Part shown: piece after piece, positions 36,035 to 47,284 of the stretch
Position numbering within the stretch: position 1 is the stretch's first letter
How the letters are laid out: the number at the start of each line of letters is the position of its first letter
DNA from: Gautieria morchelliformis
Taxonomy: Eukaryota; Basidiomycota; Agaricomycetes; Gomphales; Gomphaceae
DNA length: 64,000 nucleotides
Direction: 5' to 3'
Assembly: GCA_015179125.1 (NCBI GenBank)
Contig: WHVA01000273.1
Location: 62,001 to 126,000, forward strand
Made by a program: the position numbers and the translations under genes
The notes under the pieces: generated by a model
The model's database searches: none
The model's input: only the letters and a program-made list of their open reading frames with translations
What the model was told of the DNA's origin: nothing

Positions 36035-37540
36035 GCTGCTCTGGTACTGACCAAGTTCTGCATGTTCTTAGCGCATTCAACCAGCTTTTATGCCGATTCT
36101 ACAGGAAGGATCTTCAAGGGTGTTAATCGATGAGGAGGAAAATATAGGGGTTTCTAAATGTGGTGACGCAATGAAATAACTCGTTGATTTGAACATGGAA
36201 ATCATAGCTACTGTGGCATAAGAGATGCATTGCTAACTGTGATCCCATTGAGCGTTGACTCCGGACGCAAATAGAAGTTATATTACAGCGTCGTCCTTAA
36301 AATGATCCTGTATGGCATCTGCTACAATTATATAGTCGAGAGGATGACGACACAGATACTCACATAGTTGCAGCCGCCTTTGGACACCATAACATCGACT
36401 GGAACCGGTTGTTCACATAGTATGTAATGGGATATCGTCATACGTCTCACTCGTACGTTATTACATTATTGAGACGAGCTTCAGCCTTCCAGTAGGAAGA
36501 GAAATCTCCAAGCCACTGGGATCCGTTAAGAAGGCGACGAAAGTTGAAAGGGGGTCCGTCGGTCTGGAATCTGGATGGCCAATAGTAAAAACCGGAATAG
36601 AGCTGCAGCATATCTATAGCTTATCAGGAGCTAGTTCACGGGTGCCACTACGTGTTCAGGCGCGGCGTTTAAGTGTAACTTCGCCCGACTTACTGTAATT
36701 TCCACATGCTAGTAAGAATAGTATATTCCAATGATTGTGGGCATGTCGTACCCGCATTCAATACAAAATAGTCGCAATACCGATTGATGAATTCCAGTGT
36801 CGTGTCGGGCTCGAAAGCCCGGGTCAGGGCTCGGCTAGCTTTGGAGGGCTCGCGCCAGTGATTAGTCGATTGGTACGGTTCGGGTGCCTGCGATGGGATC
36901 ACCAGCGATAACAATCAGGCACCCGAACCGTACCAATCGACTATAAACTCCTTTGGAGGGCTCGCGCTCCTCCAAATTGCTGCCCGGCCCTCGCCCGGCC
37001 CTGGACGAGGGCTCGGGTCTGGCTCGGGCCGGGTCTGGCTAAAACCAGGGTGTGGGAGGGACTCGCCGTACTGTACAAGTATGGCTTCTTCACCCATGCC
37101 TGTTCTAACTACACGTAATGATTACTGATATTTTTTGGTACTATCGGGTACCAGGAGTTTGAAAATTGCATAAAACTGCTTACTGCACCGGAATGCCAGT
37201 CTAGGCAGACCTGAAAAGTGGATGGATTATAAACTACAAATGTTATTTTGTTCTCTGTAAGGTTCTCTTAATTTTTAAGGGAGCCCTGCGTAGCAGAAGC
37301 CGCTGTACAGGACTTTGAACACGATGCCGTGCGAGTTCGTCACAAACCGTCACATTCTGTCACCATTGGGTCACACATTGCCATCTCTTTCGGCTAGGAG
37401 TGCCGTCACGGCACACCATTAGAGTAGTGTCCAGTCCAGTCCAGTACATTATAGAAGTATGCTACTTACTGTACATGAGGAAGTAAGTAGTACACTACAT
37501 ATTGATACATGTACTATGAAACATAGAACTTGCGGCCCAC
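36035..37540. other. Gene-less interval with GC-rich low-complexity tracts
   Basis: No gene. 36800-37050 is rich in GGCTCGGG / CTGGCTC words that recur near 41333-41480 and 55080-55210. It contains the perfect inverted repeat described separately. A short TCCAG repeat lies near 37432-37446. Confidence 0.5.
36863..36943. repeat. Perfect 28-bp inverted repeat
   Basis: Arms 36863-36890 and 36916-36943 are exact reverse complements, starting TAGTCGATTGG, with a 25-bp loop. On both sides lies the direct repeat CTTTGGAGGGCTCGCGC (about 36839 and 36952), so the palindrome may be an insertion or a fold-back product. Confidence 0.9.
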
Positions 37541-40500
37541 TTAATAGTGATGGTACGGCCAAAACGAAGGGTCGTAGGACTGATCAGGGCGTCTGGATGC
37601 CTCAGGGTACATGGAATATGCGGAGGAGGGATTGGCCTGAGAGGGACCAAAACCAGTCAAGGGAAGGGAAGAGGGAGGGAGGCCAGTGTACCCGGGGTTT
37701 CGCGTGAGAGGGACACTGGATGAGCCGGGTACGAACTCAGGATACGCCATGTCGTGGGCAGGGGTCGAGCCACGGGCCGAGCGCGCGTGGGGCAGAGGGA
37801 TACCGGGGATGCCAGGGAGAACAGGGGTGCCCGCATACACGGGGTTTCGCATGAGAGGGACACCGGAGCCCAACTCGCAGTATGATCTGTCGTGAGCAGG
37901 GGTCAAGCCACGGGCCGTGTCCTCGTAGGGCATATGGGGACTGGGGATGCCAGGGTGAACAGGGGCACCCGTGTACACGGGGTTTCACGTGAGAGGGACG
38001 CGGCCGAACTCGGGGAATGACCTGTCATGAGCAGGGGTCAAGCCACAGGCCATGCACGTGTGGGGCAGATGTGCAGGTAGAGGAGGAACGGCAGGCAGAG
38101 GGGGAAGGGCAGGCGGAGGGGGATTTACCTCCGCAGACGAGTCTCCAATGGATGCACATCGTTTGCGGCTTCGGCGCACTTTTAAGAAAAGCGCCTGGAA
38201 GCGAGGGTTGGTGGCAAGTTCAGGATGGAGGGTCATGTACTCTTTGATCCGAGATGTCAACTGTGCGATAGTCCCCTGTTGGTCGAGGGCAAAGGCAGCT
38301 GCAATGTCTTTCAAGTCGTCTTTATGTTTATATGCTGCGATGGGTTGTTCAAACGTCTTTAAAACCACATTGTGAGAGCATTGAAGCTCTTGTGCTCGGG
38401 CAGCCGCTTCCAGCTCTTGCTTTTTGGCGGCTTCCTCAGCCTGTTGGGCCTCACGTCCTCGTTGTTGTTCCTCAAATTGGGCAGCCCGTGCGGGGCACGT
38501 TATCACCCGGGGGCCAGCGTGGGTCTTGCGCCGTTTGGCGGGGTGCTTTTTGGTGCCCTCTTCTATCAGTTGGCGCAGATGAGCTATCTCCATGGCAGCA
38601 AGTGTGATGTGTGCCTGCGAGGCCTGGGTCTCTGCCCGTGAGGCCTGGCTGTCCTCCCGCAAGAGCTGGTTCTCTTCCCGGACCGCCTTGGCGTCTGCCT
38701 GGGCGGCACGCATGTTAAGGAACATGCCATTTATTTGGCTGACGAGACTCTCACTCAGGTTCTCAACTGGCAAGTCATGGATGGACATAGGAGAAGAGAA
38801 TGCACCGGAGCCAGAGGGCTGGGATGAGGAGGCAGAGGAGTGGGCCGCACTATTATGTCGATTCAGGAGCTTTAGGCGGCGTGTCTTGTCCTGTGTAATG
38901 CTGCGAATGCCGTACGAGTGACGGCGATGGCCACTGGAGCCTGTGAGTGCTGATGATGTCATGGAAGAGGTATCCATGGATGAGGGTGGTGAGAGAAACC
39001 GATAGTCCCATAGGGATGGAATGGGTGACTTGACACCCACGGAGTCGGGAGGGGGCTCTTTGGGATTAGGGAGTGTCACCCCCTATAGCTGATCAGCACC
39101 AGCCTACATGACGTTACATGAAATACGCTTGACTTACAGGTTCATCCTGGACAATCGGTGTGTAATCTGGATCGTTATCATCCATATCGCCCTGCTGCTC
39201 CACCATCCCTGCCTCGGCCTCCTCGTCCTCGTCGTTGTGCTCATCGTCCTCGGCGTTCTCGCCCTCGCCCTGATCTTCCTCGTCATCCTCCTCGTTATTG
39301 TCATTCCATCCTCGTGCGCCTGGAGACCCACCACTCGCTTGACTATCCTGACTCTCCTGGTCCTCCCCGGGCATCATCTCCGCACTCTCAGGGGAGGAGG
39401 GAAGATCCCCTGACCACAACTCAGGCACAACGCCACCGGCCGTTGACGTAGACAGACTGGGTCCAAAGTCTTCGTCCGTGAACACCTGGTCGTCAAACGG
39501 GTGGATTCCGCAGCGCTTTGGATCACCTTCGTTGTCATGGACGTCTCCCGGACGGCGAGATATTCCTTCACGAAGGTTTGGCGCGTGATTGGCCTCCGCT
39601 CAATGCCGCTCTTTTGGCATCGAAGGGCCCACGCAATTTGAAGCGGGCCGAACACAGCGACGTCCAACGGCTGGAGTTTATGGGTCGTATGGGGAGGGAG
39701 GGAGTAGAGGATGATGTTGTTCTTGGTTGCTAACTCCTGGACGCCGTCTGTCTCATGGGATTTGTGACCGTCCGTAATAAGAAGGATAGGCTTTCCCGAA
39801 GGGTTATTCGCGGATACGTGTTTGAGGAAAACATCTCTGAACCAGCCCAAATATACCTCATCGTCGGTCCAGCCATTCTGAGAATACGCAACACTACGAA
39901 GCCAGACATCAGTGCGAACAGGACGTATGTGTACAGAAGGACTCACCCGCCCAATCCAGCGCATTTCCACCAACCTTCTGGCTCCACGCCGTTCGTCAGC
40001 ACCACCAACGGTGGAACTTTGGTGCCGTTGGCGCAAACGGCCTCCAGAACGGTGATGTTGGTGAGGGAGTCGGATCACAGAGCGTACCTATCCTTCGCCC
40101 CTTTGGTGAAAATATATTGCGTGGCGATCCCCTTCCTCCCACCACCGAGCTGGACGCCCTTCTCATCCTCATTGTAAATGTTCTCGGGCGGGACATCGTA
40201 CTCGGTCAGCACCTCCTTGAGAAGCTTGAAATGAGACCCGACGTTCGTCCTGTTGAAAGCTCGGGCTCGCTTCGGGTCCAGCACGCGGGGCTTACGCACC
40301 TCGAGTTCCTCGGCATGTGTCTTGAGAAACGTCGCCACCCAACGTTTACTCGGCTCCTTGCCGCACAACGAGTGAACCGTGTGCTGCAGGTCCAGGCGCG
40401 AGAGAGGCTCCCCCTTGAGCGCCTTGAACTTGCACCAGTCGACCACCGCGGAGGTTTCGTGGCTGCTTAGCAATTTCTGCTTTTCATGAGCGTCCCGTGG

Positions 40501-40683
40501 AGCCTGGTGATTACCTTGGATACGGTTGCGCAAGGTGCTGTACTTAACATTCCACGCGGTCGCCGCCGCCCTCATTGACTTGTGCCGGCCTGATTGGAAC
40601 GCTACTAACGCCGCTTTCATTCGAGATCCCGCATCCTTGTCCATAGGGCTCGAGATCGCGGTCGCCCCACTGGATTGAGGCAT
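37541..40683 (-). pseudogene. pogo-like DDE transposase with long C-terminal extension, decayed
   Basis: Plain DNA transposon gene (Tc1/mariner superfamily, pogo/Fot1 group). From ATG 40683: psq/CENP-B-type DNA-binding region (MRAAATAWNVKYSTLRNRIQ; then KRWVATFLKTHAEEL) and DDE domain with NIYNEDEKG, LLITDGHKSH and HKLQPLDVAVFGPLQ (three acidic residues present). The DDE exons join through an intron to GVAYSQNGWTDDE. An acidic stretch and, after an intron (GTAAGT donor near 39137), a coiled-coil region (EENQLLREDSQASRAETQAS) follow. The tail has ~140-bp repeats (PGIP, LTPAHD). Lesions: TGA where CGA is expected at 40075-40077 (YAL*SDSLT) and 37985-37987 (sister repeats have CGA), and one frame change near 39510. 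Terminal inverted repeats not identified. Confidence 0.8.
37560..38045 (-). repeat. ~140-bp coding tandem repeat in transposase tail
   Basis: Three imperfect units encode GLTPAHDRS..., VPLMRNP / VPLTRNP and PVLPGIPGIP. Units are near 37600-37750, 37760-37890 and 37900-38045. Confidence 0.7.
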
Positions 40684-41500
40684 GGGTACAGTACTTAGCG
40701 CAGATGTGGATGGCAGTGGATGGCAGAGAACAAAAGGCAGCGGAGTGAGTCGGAGTCTCATGCCAAGATCCGGCCACGCGGGCGCCTGTCACGCAGAGTA
40801 ATTAGCTGCAGCATGACTAGCCCTTGTTTCTCCCACCAGCCCCCTGCCACCGGCATAGTAGAATTAAGGACTAAACACCAAATAGGGTTATATGAAATGT
40901 AAATCACGCAAAATCCCAGCAAAACAGAGGTCTCAGGAGTGCATGAAGGCTCTCCAGTTCTAAATTACACGTCGTGCATGGTCATTTTACGTGATCTTCG
41001 CGACCCCACACGTCCCAAGAAAGATTCAGTATTTACTAACAACTCTAGCTACAGAGTTCATTAACTCGGGCCCTCATGGCTGGCTTCGACCCAAATTTTC
41101 AAACTCTGGTTATTTTCAAACTCCAGGCACGTGATTGTATGGTGAAATTGGACCATATTGGGAGGCGGCGGGTGGTGCATATGCACCGTAAGTAGAGGTT
41201 GGCTTCCATACACGTGTACCATACTTGTGGGTGTGTGTTGTGGTGGGGAGGAGAGGGAGGGAGGGTGCATGGGCACCATACTGTCAGCCATTCGACGTTC
41301 GGACCCTTGTCACCTCCAACGTGACACCGTGACTAGTGATGGGCACGGCCTGGCTTGGCCTGAAAGCCGTGGCTTTGGCCTGGCTCGCCCTGGCTTTGGC
41401 TTGCTAAAAACCTGAGCCAGGCCATTAGCACCTGGCCTGGCTCGGCTCGTGCTTGGCCTTGGCTTGGGCCATGGTCTGTTGGTGGGATAGATTAGTAAGG
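40684..41500. other. Flank between pogo-like gene and dispersed repeats
   Basis: No gene. 41333-41480 is a GGCCTGGC-rich block beginning TAGTGATGGGCACGG, with kin at 20629 and 55080-55212. Confidence 0.5.
41333..41480. repeat. TAGTGATGGGCA-headed GGCCTGGC-rich dispersed repeat
   Basis: Starts (C)TAGTGATGGGCACGG and is built from GGCTTGGCCTGG / CCTGGCTCGG words. The same head occurs at 20629 (TTAGTGATGGGCATGG) and, reversed, at 55199-55212. The head resembles hAT-type ends, so a non-autonomous hAT family is possible. Confidence 0.55.
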
Positions 41501-41791
41501 TTACAGCTGTTTCGGGTACACAAGGCGGAGTATGAAATTCATGCCGCGCGACGCCGCCTGCAAAGATCGCACTGTAGCTCGTCAACCATTGAAGAATAAG
41601 ACATTAATTTTGGTAGATAGTTTTCCCTGTATATTATATACAATTTCATATAAAAATTGTAGCTTATTATGAAATATTGAATTTTTGGAAACTTGAGCCT
41701 ATATGCATCATTGTGACCCCAAATAGCATCAATCTGGGAGGTAGCAGGCTCAAATAAAGTAAGGGTGTGCATTTAGAAAGCGAGGCCTTGC
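41501..41791 (+). repeat. Dispersed repeat, copy B (target of the Copia insertion)
   Basis: Matches copies A (20281) and C (54751, reversed) from TTACAGCTGTTTCGGG to about 41720 and then diverges. The Copia at 41792 inserted in its downstream flank, duplicating CTTGC. Confidence 0.65.
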
Positions 41792-42279
41792 TGTTGGGTG
41801 CATTTATGCTCCTGCACCAAAATCAAGCATAATATATTCAATTTATTGTGTGGTGTTTCAATATTTTCTCATACTGTTCTTGTACCATGCATCCATTTCT
41901 CTGCTTATTTTCGAAATTTTCTAGTCACTCTCTATCTCTCCATTTCATTCTGTTATTTCTACTTTCACAGGCGGCTGCACCCAGCGGAGTTTGAAACGAC
42001 TTCGACGCGCGAGCCCTTGGGCGCTAAAGGGCCGGGTGCAAGTATATGCCTTCTGAGACAGGATTACACTCCTCTCTCAGTGACAATAAATTCACTGAGA
42101 GAGGCGAGTAGTATCTTTCATATTTACATAGCATGTTGACTGAAAATCATGTAGTATATTTGATTCTAGGTACTGTATTAATACATCAGTGACAATAAAT
42201 TCACTGAGAGAGTATATTTGATTCTAGCTTTCTAAGAACTCTACCGAACCTTCCCTGCCATAGCCCCTAGTTGCTAACA
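41792..42279 (+). repeat. 5' LTR of Copia
   Basis: 488 bp, TG..CA ends. It contains a hairpin-like pair around CTCTCTCAGTGAC..TCACTGAGAGAG near 42072-42107. Appears identical to 46550-47037. Confidence 0.95.
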
Positions 42280-42285
42280 AGGGTT

Positions 42286-45200
42286 ATGGGCCCCGCAGAC
42301 ACTTCGCAGAAGCTTTTGGGTGTGGAGAAGCTTGCAACAGATGGAAGTAATTGGCCTCTGTGGCGAGCTACTCTCACAAGTTATTTTGAGTCCAAAAATC
42401 TACTCAGGCATATAGAAGGGAGAGCCATTCGACCTCCTGATCCTCCAGTCATGCCCCCAGGCCATATTCTCACAGAAGCTGAGGAAACTCAGATAGAGAA
42501 GGCTGAGGAGAAGCTGGAGAAATATCTTGCCAGAGAAGGACAGGCAAAAACCCAAATAATCGTCTCAGTGTCAGAGTCACTAGCCCTGATGCTACAGAAG
42601 AGACATACAGCAAAAGAAGTCTGGGATGCATTGGTCAATGAGATGACCAAAAAGCCCAAGATGGTCCTCACCAACCTACAGAGACAGCTTCGCAGTATGA
42701 GGTGTCCTGAGGATGGAGACTTGAGAGATCACTTGGACAAGGCCCAAGACCTCTATGCTCGTCTCAATGAGATGGGAGCCAGAATTTCTGAAGGAGAGTT
42801 CACTGACATTATCCTTGCATCACTTCCACCCTCCTATGAGGCAGTTATGAATGCCCTTACCACGTCGCTCGAAGAATGTGGAATGCCCTTAGTGCCTGAT
42901 GATATTATCAGAGTACTAAAGGCTCAATATGACAGGAGAAAGACCCTCAATATTTCACAAGAAGAGCAGGCATTTATTGGTTCATCTACGAAAGGGCAGA
43001 AGGGCCGGAAAGACCCGAAGGTGCTTGCATGCACTAATTGCCACAAGCCTGGACATGCTATAGAAAGTTGCTGGGCTAAAGGAGGTGGTAAAGAAGGCCA
43101 GGGGCCACGTCAGAAGAAGAAAGCGAAAGCCAAAAAGAAGAAGGGCAAAGCCAAGGCGAATGTTGCCGAAGAAGTGTCCTCTGAGGAGGATGAGAGTGGC
43201 AGTCCAGCCGCTTTCGCCAACTTCGACTGCTCTAATTTGAGTAGTTTATCTCTGGACACTGTTGTTATCCTCGACACTGGAACGACCGCACATATGACCC
43301 CTCACAAGAATTTATTGAGGGATTACAGTCCATTCTCACAGCCGCGCACAATTCGTGCAGCCAACAAAGGTACTTTTGATGCCTTCGGTTCAGGCTCACT
43401 TGTGCTATCTAACAAGGTTGGAGATAAGACTGTGAACATTACATTGAAGGATACGTTCTACGCGCCAAAAATGGCTGTTACCCTCATCTCGATCGGCCGG
43501 TGCGATGATGCAGGCTATAACACACAAATAGCTGATCAGAAATGCACAATATCCAATCGTAAAGGCAGGATATTGATGCAAGCACCGAAGCTGAATGGCT
43601 TATATCGATTTGATTTACAACACACAAGTGCCGAAGCGCATGTATGCGCATCAGCCATGGAAATACATCAAAAAATGGGGCACATTTCACAAAAGTCCCT
43701 ACAGCATTTGCTCAACCATGGCATGATATTAGGCATTGAATTGAGCTCAAAAGGTGACAAGGTTGTTTGCGATGCGTGCATTCAGGCGAAGATTGCACGC
43801 AAATCACTTCCTCAGGAACCCAGAAGCCGATCATCAAAATTCGGTGACAGAATTTATTCTGATGTCTGGGGACCAGCGAGACACTCCACAATTGACAAGA
43901 AATCCTATTATGTGTCTTTCATTGACGACTACTCAAGAGAATCGGTTATCTATTTGATGGCAAACAAATCGGAAGCATTTTCAAAATACAAACTCTACGA
44001 GGCCTTGATGCTTCGACAGAGGAATATGCACATCAAAGCACTTATTTCCGACAGAGGGGGCGAATACACAAGCTCAGAATTTGAACAGCATTTGGCCAAG
44101 CAAGGCACGAAGCATCGGTTAACCGTGCACGACACCCCAGAGTCAAATGGTGTTGCTGAACGTTTAAACCGAACTCTAGTTGAAAGAGCTCGTGCCATGC
44201 TATTGGAATCAAGTCTTCCTAAGACTCTATGGGGGCATGCAATTTTGCACGCCAACTATCTTAGGAATCGGACACATACAAGAGCTTTGCCAGACAAAAC
44301 CCCTTTTGAAATGATCCATCACGAGAAACCGAACCTGAAAGACATACACGTGTGGGGAATTGAAGTCTACGTTAAAGTCAAAGAGGGAAACAAACTAGCA
44401 GCCCGTGCCAAAAGAGCTCGGTGGATAGGAATCTCTGGACAGAGCCATGGTCACTGCATCTACTGGCCTGACTCTCAGAAGGTTTCTGTCGAGCGGAATG
44501 TTATATTTGACTCAGAGATGAAGGGGGGCAAAGCTCCAATCATTTCTATTGAAGAGTCACAGCTACCTACGTCCAGAAAAATGGTACAGGCCATCTCGGC
44601 GTCAGCACCTATGCCTAGCCGCTTAGTCAGCGAAGAGGCAAAGATCGAGGAAATTGATGATGATGAACCAGAGGAACGTCTGAAAGAGCTGCAACCCAGT
44701 CAGACTGTTGATGCCAGACCTAAAGAAGCTGCTCCAACAAGGAGAAGCGAGAGAATCCGTCAGCAGCAGGTGCAGCCGGCCCCAAGTGGTCCCGTAACAA
44801 GATCTCAAGCTAAGAGACATGCTGGTGCAGATATCACTACACTAGCTTACGAGGACATTGAGGACCATCAAGACAAATTATTCGAACAAGATTTATCCTC
44901 TGTCACTGACGGCATCAGTGATTATAACCTTGCCATCAGTACACTTTCGATCTCCGATCAAAACAAAGATAATGTGCTGCCGGATTTGAATCAGACCGAG
45001 CCTAGCAATGCAGATGAAGCCTTAAATGATCCTATGTGGAAAGCATCGATGGATAAAGAGTATAAGGTGCTACTCGACAAAGGTGTATGGGAAGTGGTTA
45101 AACCACCTCCTGGGGCAAATATTGTCGGAAATAGATGGGTATTCCTCTGGAAACGCAATCCAGAAGGTGAACCCATCACACCTAGATCGAGGATGGTCGC

Positions 45201-46536
45201 CCAAGGCTTTACACAAAGTTTTGGAGTTGACTACAATGAAACCTATGCACCTGTTGCTCGGATGACTTCCTTACAGATTATATGTGCCATTGCTGCCAGG
45301 AATAACTGGCCTATTCACCAAATGGATGTGGACAGTGCGTATTTGAATGCTACACTGCCAGAACCTATTTACATGAGACAGCCGTATGGATATGAGACCG
45401 AAGACAAAGATGATGTCCTCCTGCTGAAGAAAGCACTTTACGGCCTCAAACAATCTGGAAGGGAATGGTACAAACGTCTGAGTGGTGAATTTCTCAAATT
45501 AGGATTCACTAAATCAGCTTCGGATGGAGCTGTATTTTGTAGACGTGGACCGAGAGGGCATGCGATTATTGCGACAGCAGTAGACGACCTCACTATCACA
45601 GCTGAGAGTCAACCAATCCTCGATGGGGTAAAGCATGATCTTGCCCAGATCTTCAGTATGAAAGATCTAGGTGAGATTCACTGGCTTTTGAACCTCAAAA
45701 TCGAAAGAGATTGGAATAACAAATCGATTGCAATATCACAAGCCACATACATCCAGAAAATCATCAAAAAATTCAATCTGGATGATGCCAAAACATTTTC
45801 CACGCCTCTCGACCCAGCCGTTAAATTATCCAGGGACCAATGCCCTTCCACAGATGAAGACAAACAGAAGATGTCAAGAATTCCATACAGACAAGCGATA
45901 GGATCATTGATGTGGGCAGCAGTAGCCACTCGACCGGACATTGCGTTCGCAGTGTCATTACTTTCTCAATTCCTCGAAAACCCAGGTCCAACACATTGGC
46001 ATGCAGTCAAACGTGTCTTTAAATATCTAAAAGGCACGATGGACTACAAATTGACACTTGGGAAAAATCGAGACGGCCTCATTGGGTATTCAGATGCAGA
46101 TTGGGCTTCTCAAGAGCACAGGCACTCATACTCGGCTTATATTTTTCAGATTGATGGAGGGACAGTATCATGGAGTTGTCAAAAACAATCCATAGTAGCC
46201 CTATCATCAACTGAAGCCGAATTCGTTGCTCTGACTCATGCGAGCAAAGAAGCCTTATGGATGCGCCACTTTATTTCTGAAGTATTCCAACCGCTGAATT
46301 GTCCCATCAAACTTTATTCAGACAATCAATCAGCCATTGCCATCGTCTATGGCACTCAACAACACACGAGGACCAAGCATTTCGACATTAGATTATATTT
46401 CATCCGAGATATAGTCGAAGATGAAGAAATTAAGCTTGTGTACCTACCAACGGAACACATGCTAGCCGATCTTCTCACTAAAGGACTTCCTAGTCCTAGA
46501 GTGAGAATCCTCAACGAGAGAATCGGAATATATTAA
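42286..46536 (+). CDS. Copia gag-pol polyprotein
   Basis: Single frame of about 1416 codons from the ATG at 42286. Parts in Copia order: gag with a CCHC zinc knuckle (about 43030), aspartic protease (about 43270), GAG-pre-integrase and integrase core (about 43640-44300), reverse transcriptase (about 45100-45650) and RNase H (about 46080-46440). The integrase-before-RT order defines Copia rather than Gypsy. A close relative of its gag is in the fossil at 20630-21043. Confidence 0.95.
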   Translation: MGPADTSQKLLGVEKLATDGSNWPLWRATLTSYFESKNLLRHIEGRAIRPPDPPVMPPGHILTEAEETQIEKAEEKLEKYLAREGQAKTQIIVSVSESLALMLQKRHTAKEVWDALVNEMTKKPKMVLTNLQRQLRSMRCPEDGDLRDHLDKAQDLYARLNEMGARISEGEFTDIILASLPPSYEAVMNALTTSLEECGMPLVPDDIIRVLKAQYDRRKTLNISQEEQAFIGSSTKGQKGRKDPKVLACTNCHKPGHAIESCWAKGGGKEGQGPRQKKKAKAKKKKGKAKANVAEEVSSEEDESGSPAAFANFDCSNLSSLSLDTVVILDTGTTAHMTPHKNLLRDYSPFSQPRTIRAANKGTFDAFGSGSLVLSNKVGDKTVNITLKDTFYAPKMAVTLISIGRCDDAGYNTQIADQKCTISNRKGRILMQAPKLNGLYRFDLQHTSAEAHVCASAMEIHQKMGHISQKSLQHLLNHGMILGIELSSKGDKVVCDACIQAKIARKSLPQEPRSRSSKFGDRIYSDVWGPARHSTIDKKSYYVSFIDDYSRESVIYLMANKSEAFSKYKLYEALMLRQRNMHIKALISDRGGEYTSSEFEQHLAKQGTKHRLTVHDTPESNGVAERLNRTLVERARAMLLESSLPKTLWGHAILHANYLRNRTHTRALPDKTPFEMIHHEKPNLKDIHVWGIEVYVKVKEGNKLAARAKRARWIGISGQSHGHCIYWPDSQKVSVERNVIFDSEMKGGKAPIISIEESQLPTSRKMVQAISASAPMPSRLVSEEAKIEEIDDDEPEERLKELQPSQTVDARPKEAAPTRRSERIRQQQVQPAPSGPVTRSQAKRHAGADITTLAYEDIEDHQDKLFEQDLSSVTDGISDYNLAISTLSISDQNKDNVLPDLNQTEPSNADEALNDPMWKASMDKEYKVLLDKGVWEVVKPPPGANIVGNRWVFLWKRNPEGEPITPRSRMVAQGFTQSFGVDYNETYAPVARMTSLQIICAIAARNNWPIHQMDVDSAYLNATLPEPIYMRQPYGYETEDKDDVLLLKKALYGLKQSGREWYKRLSGEFLKLGFTKSASDGAVFCRRGPRGHAIIATAVDDLTITAESQPILDGVKHDLAQIFSMKDLGEIHWLLNLKIERDWNNKSIAISQATYIQKIIKKFNLDDAKTFSTPLDPAVKLSRDQCPSTDEDKQKMSRIPYRQAIGSLMWAAVATRPDIAFAVSLLSQFLENPGPTHWHAVKRVFKYLKGTMDYKLTLGKNRDGLIGYSDADWASQEHRHSYSAYIFQIDGGTVSWSCQKQSIVALSSTEAEFVALTHASKEALWMRHFISEVFQPLNCPIKLYSDNQSAIAIVYGTQQHTRTKHFDIRLYFIRDIVEDEEIKLVYLPTEHMLADLLTKGLPSPRVRILNERIGIY

Positions 46537-46549
46537 GCTTGAGGGGGCG

Positions 46550-47037
46550 TGTTGGGTGCATTTATGCTCCTGCACCAAAATCAAGCATAATATATTCAAT
46601 TTATTGTGTGGTGTTTCAATATTTTCTCATACTGTTCTTGTACCATGCATCCATTTCTCTGCTTATTTTCGAAATTTTCTAGTCACTCTCTATCTCTCCA
46701 TTTCATTCTGTTATTTCTACTTTCACAGGCGGCTGCACCCAGCGGAGTTTGAAACGACTTCGACGCGCGAGCCCTTGGGCGCTAAAGGGCCGGGTGCAAG
46801 TATATGCCTTCTGAGACAGGATTACACTCCTCTCTCAGTGACAATAAATTCACTGAGAGAGGCGAGTAGTATCTTTCATATTTACATAGCATGTTGACTG
46901 AAAATCATGTAGTATATTTGATTCTAGGTACTGTATTAATACATCAGTGACAATAAATTCACTGAGAGAGTATATTTGATTCTAGCTTTCTAAGAACTCT
47001 ACCGAACCTTCCCTGCCATAGCCCCTAGTTGCTAACA
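46550..47037 (+). repeat. 3' LTR of Copia
   Basis: 488 bp, same sequence as the 5' LTR as far as read by eye, followed by target duplication CTTGC at 47038-47042. Confidence 0.95.
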
Positions 47038-47284
47038 CTTGCATGTATAAAGTTCTTGAACACTAATAACTAGTGTATAAGGGAAGTGGGGGGCTGCATG
47101 GTTTCCCAGTCTTTTAGCTTTCTATAAAGCAAAAATTCTAATTGAGAGCGTGTACTACATGTACATGTAATAAAATATATAATAAGCAGACACAAGTTTA
47201 TACTTGCCTTGACTTCCCATCTTGTGTGGACTACACGCAACACATCACGTGATTCACGTGACATTACATATCTTGTACTTGTAT

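Larger units (their letters stand above)
41792..47037 (+). mobile_element. Copia LTR retrotransposon, looks whole
   Basis: A 5246-bp Copia-superfamily element. LTRs are 41792-42279 and 46550-47037, both 488 bp with TGTTGGG..CTAACA ends, and no difference between them was noticed. It is flanked by 5-bp target duplications CTTGC (41787-41791 and 47038-47042). One gag-pol reading frame fills the interior, with a purine-rich tract just before the 3' LTR. Zero breaks seen in the frame; matched LTRs point to a recent insertion. Confidence 0.95.

Noticed and set aside
38332-38921. Plus-strand open frames opposite the transposase coiled coil
   Set aside because: Explained by codon bias of the minus-strand coding sequence; no domain recognised.
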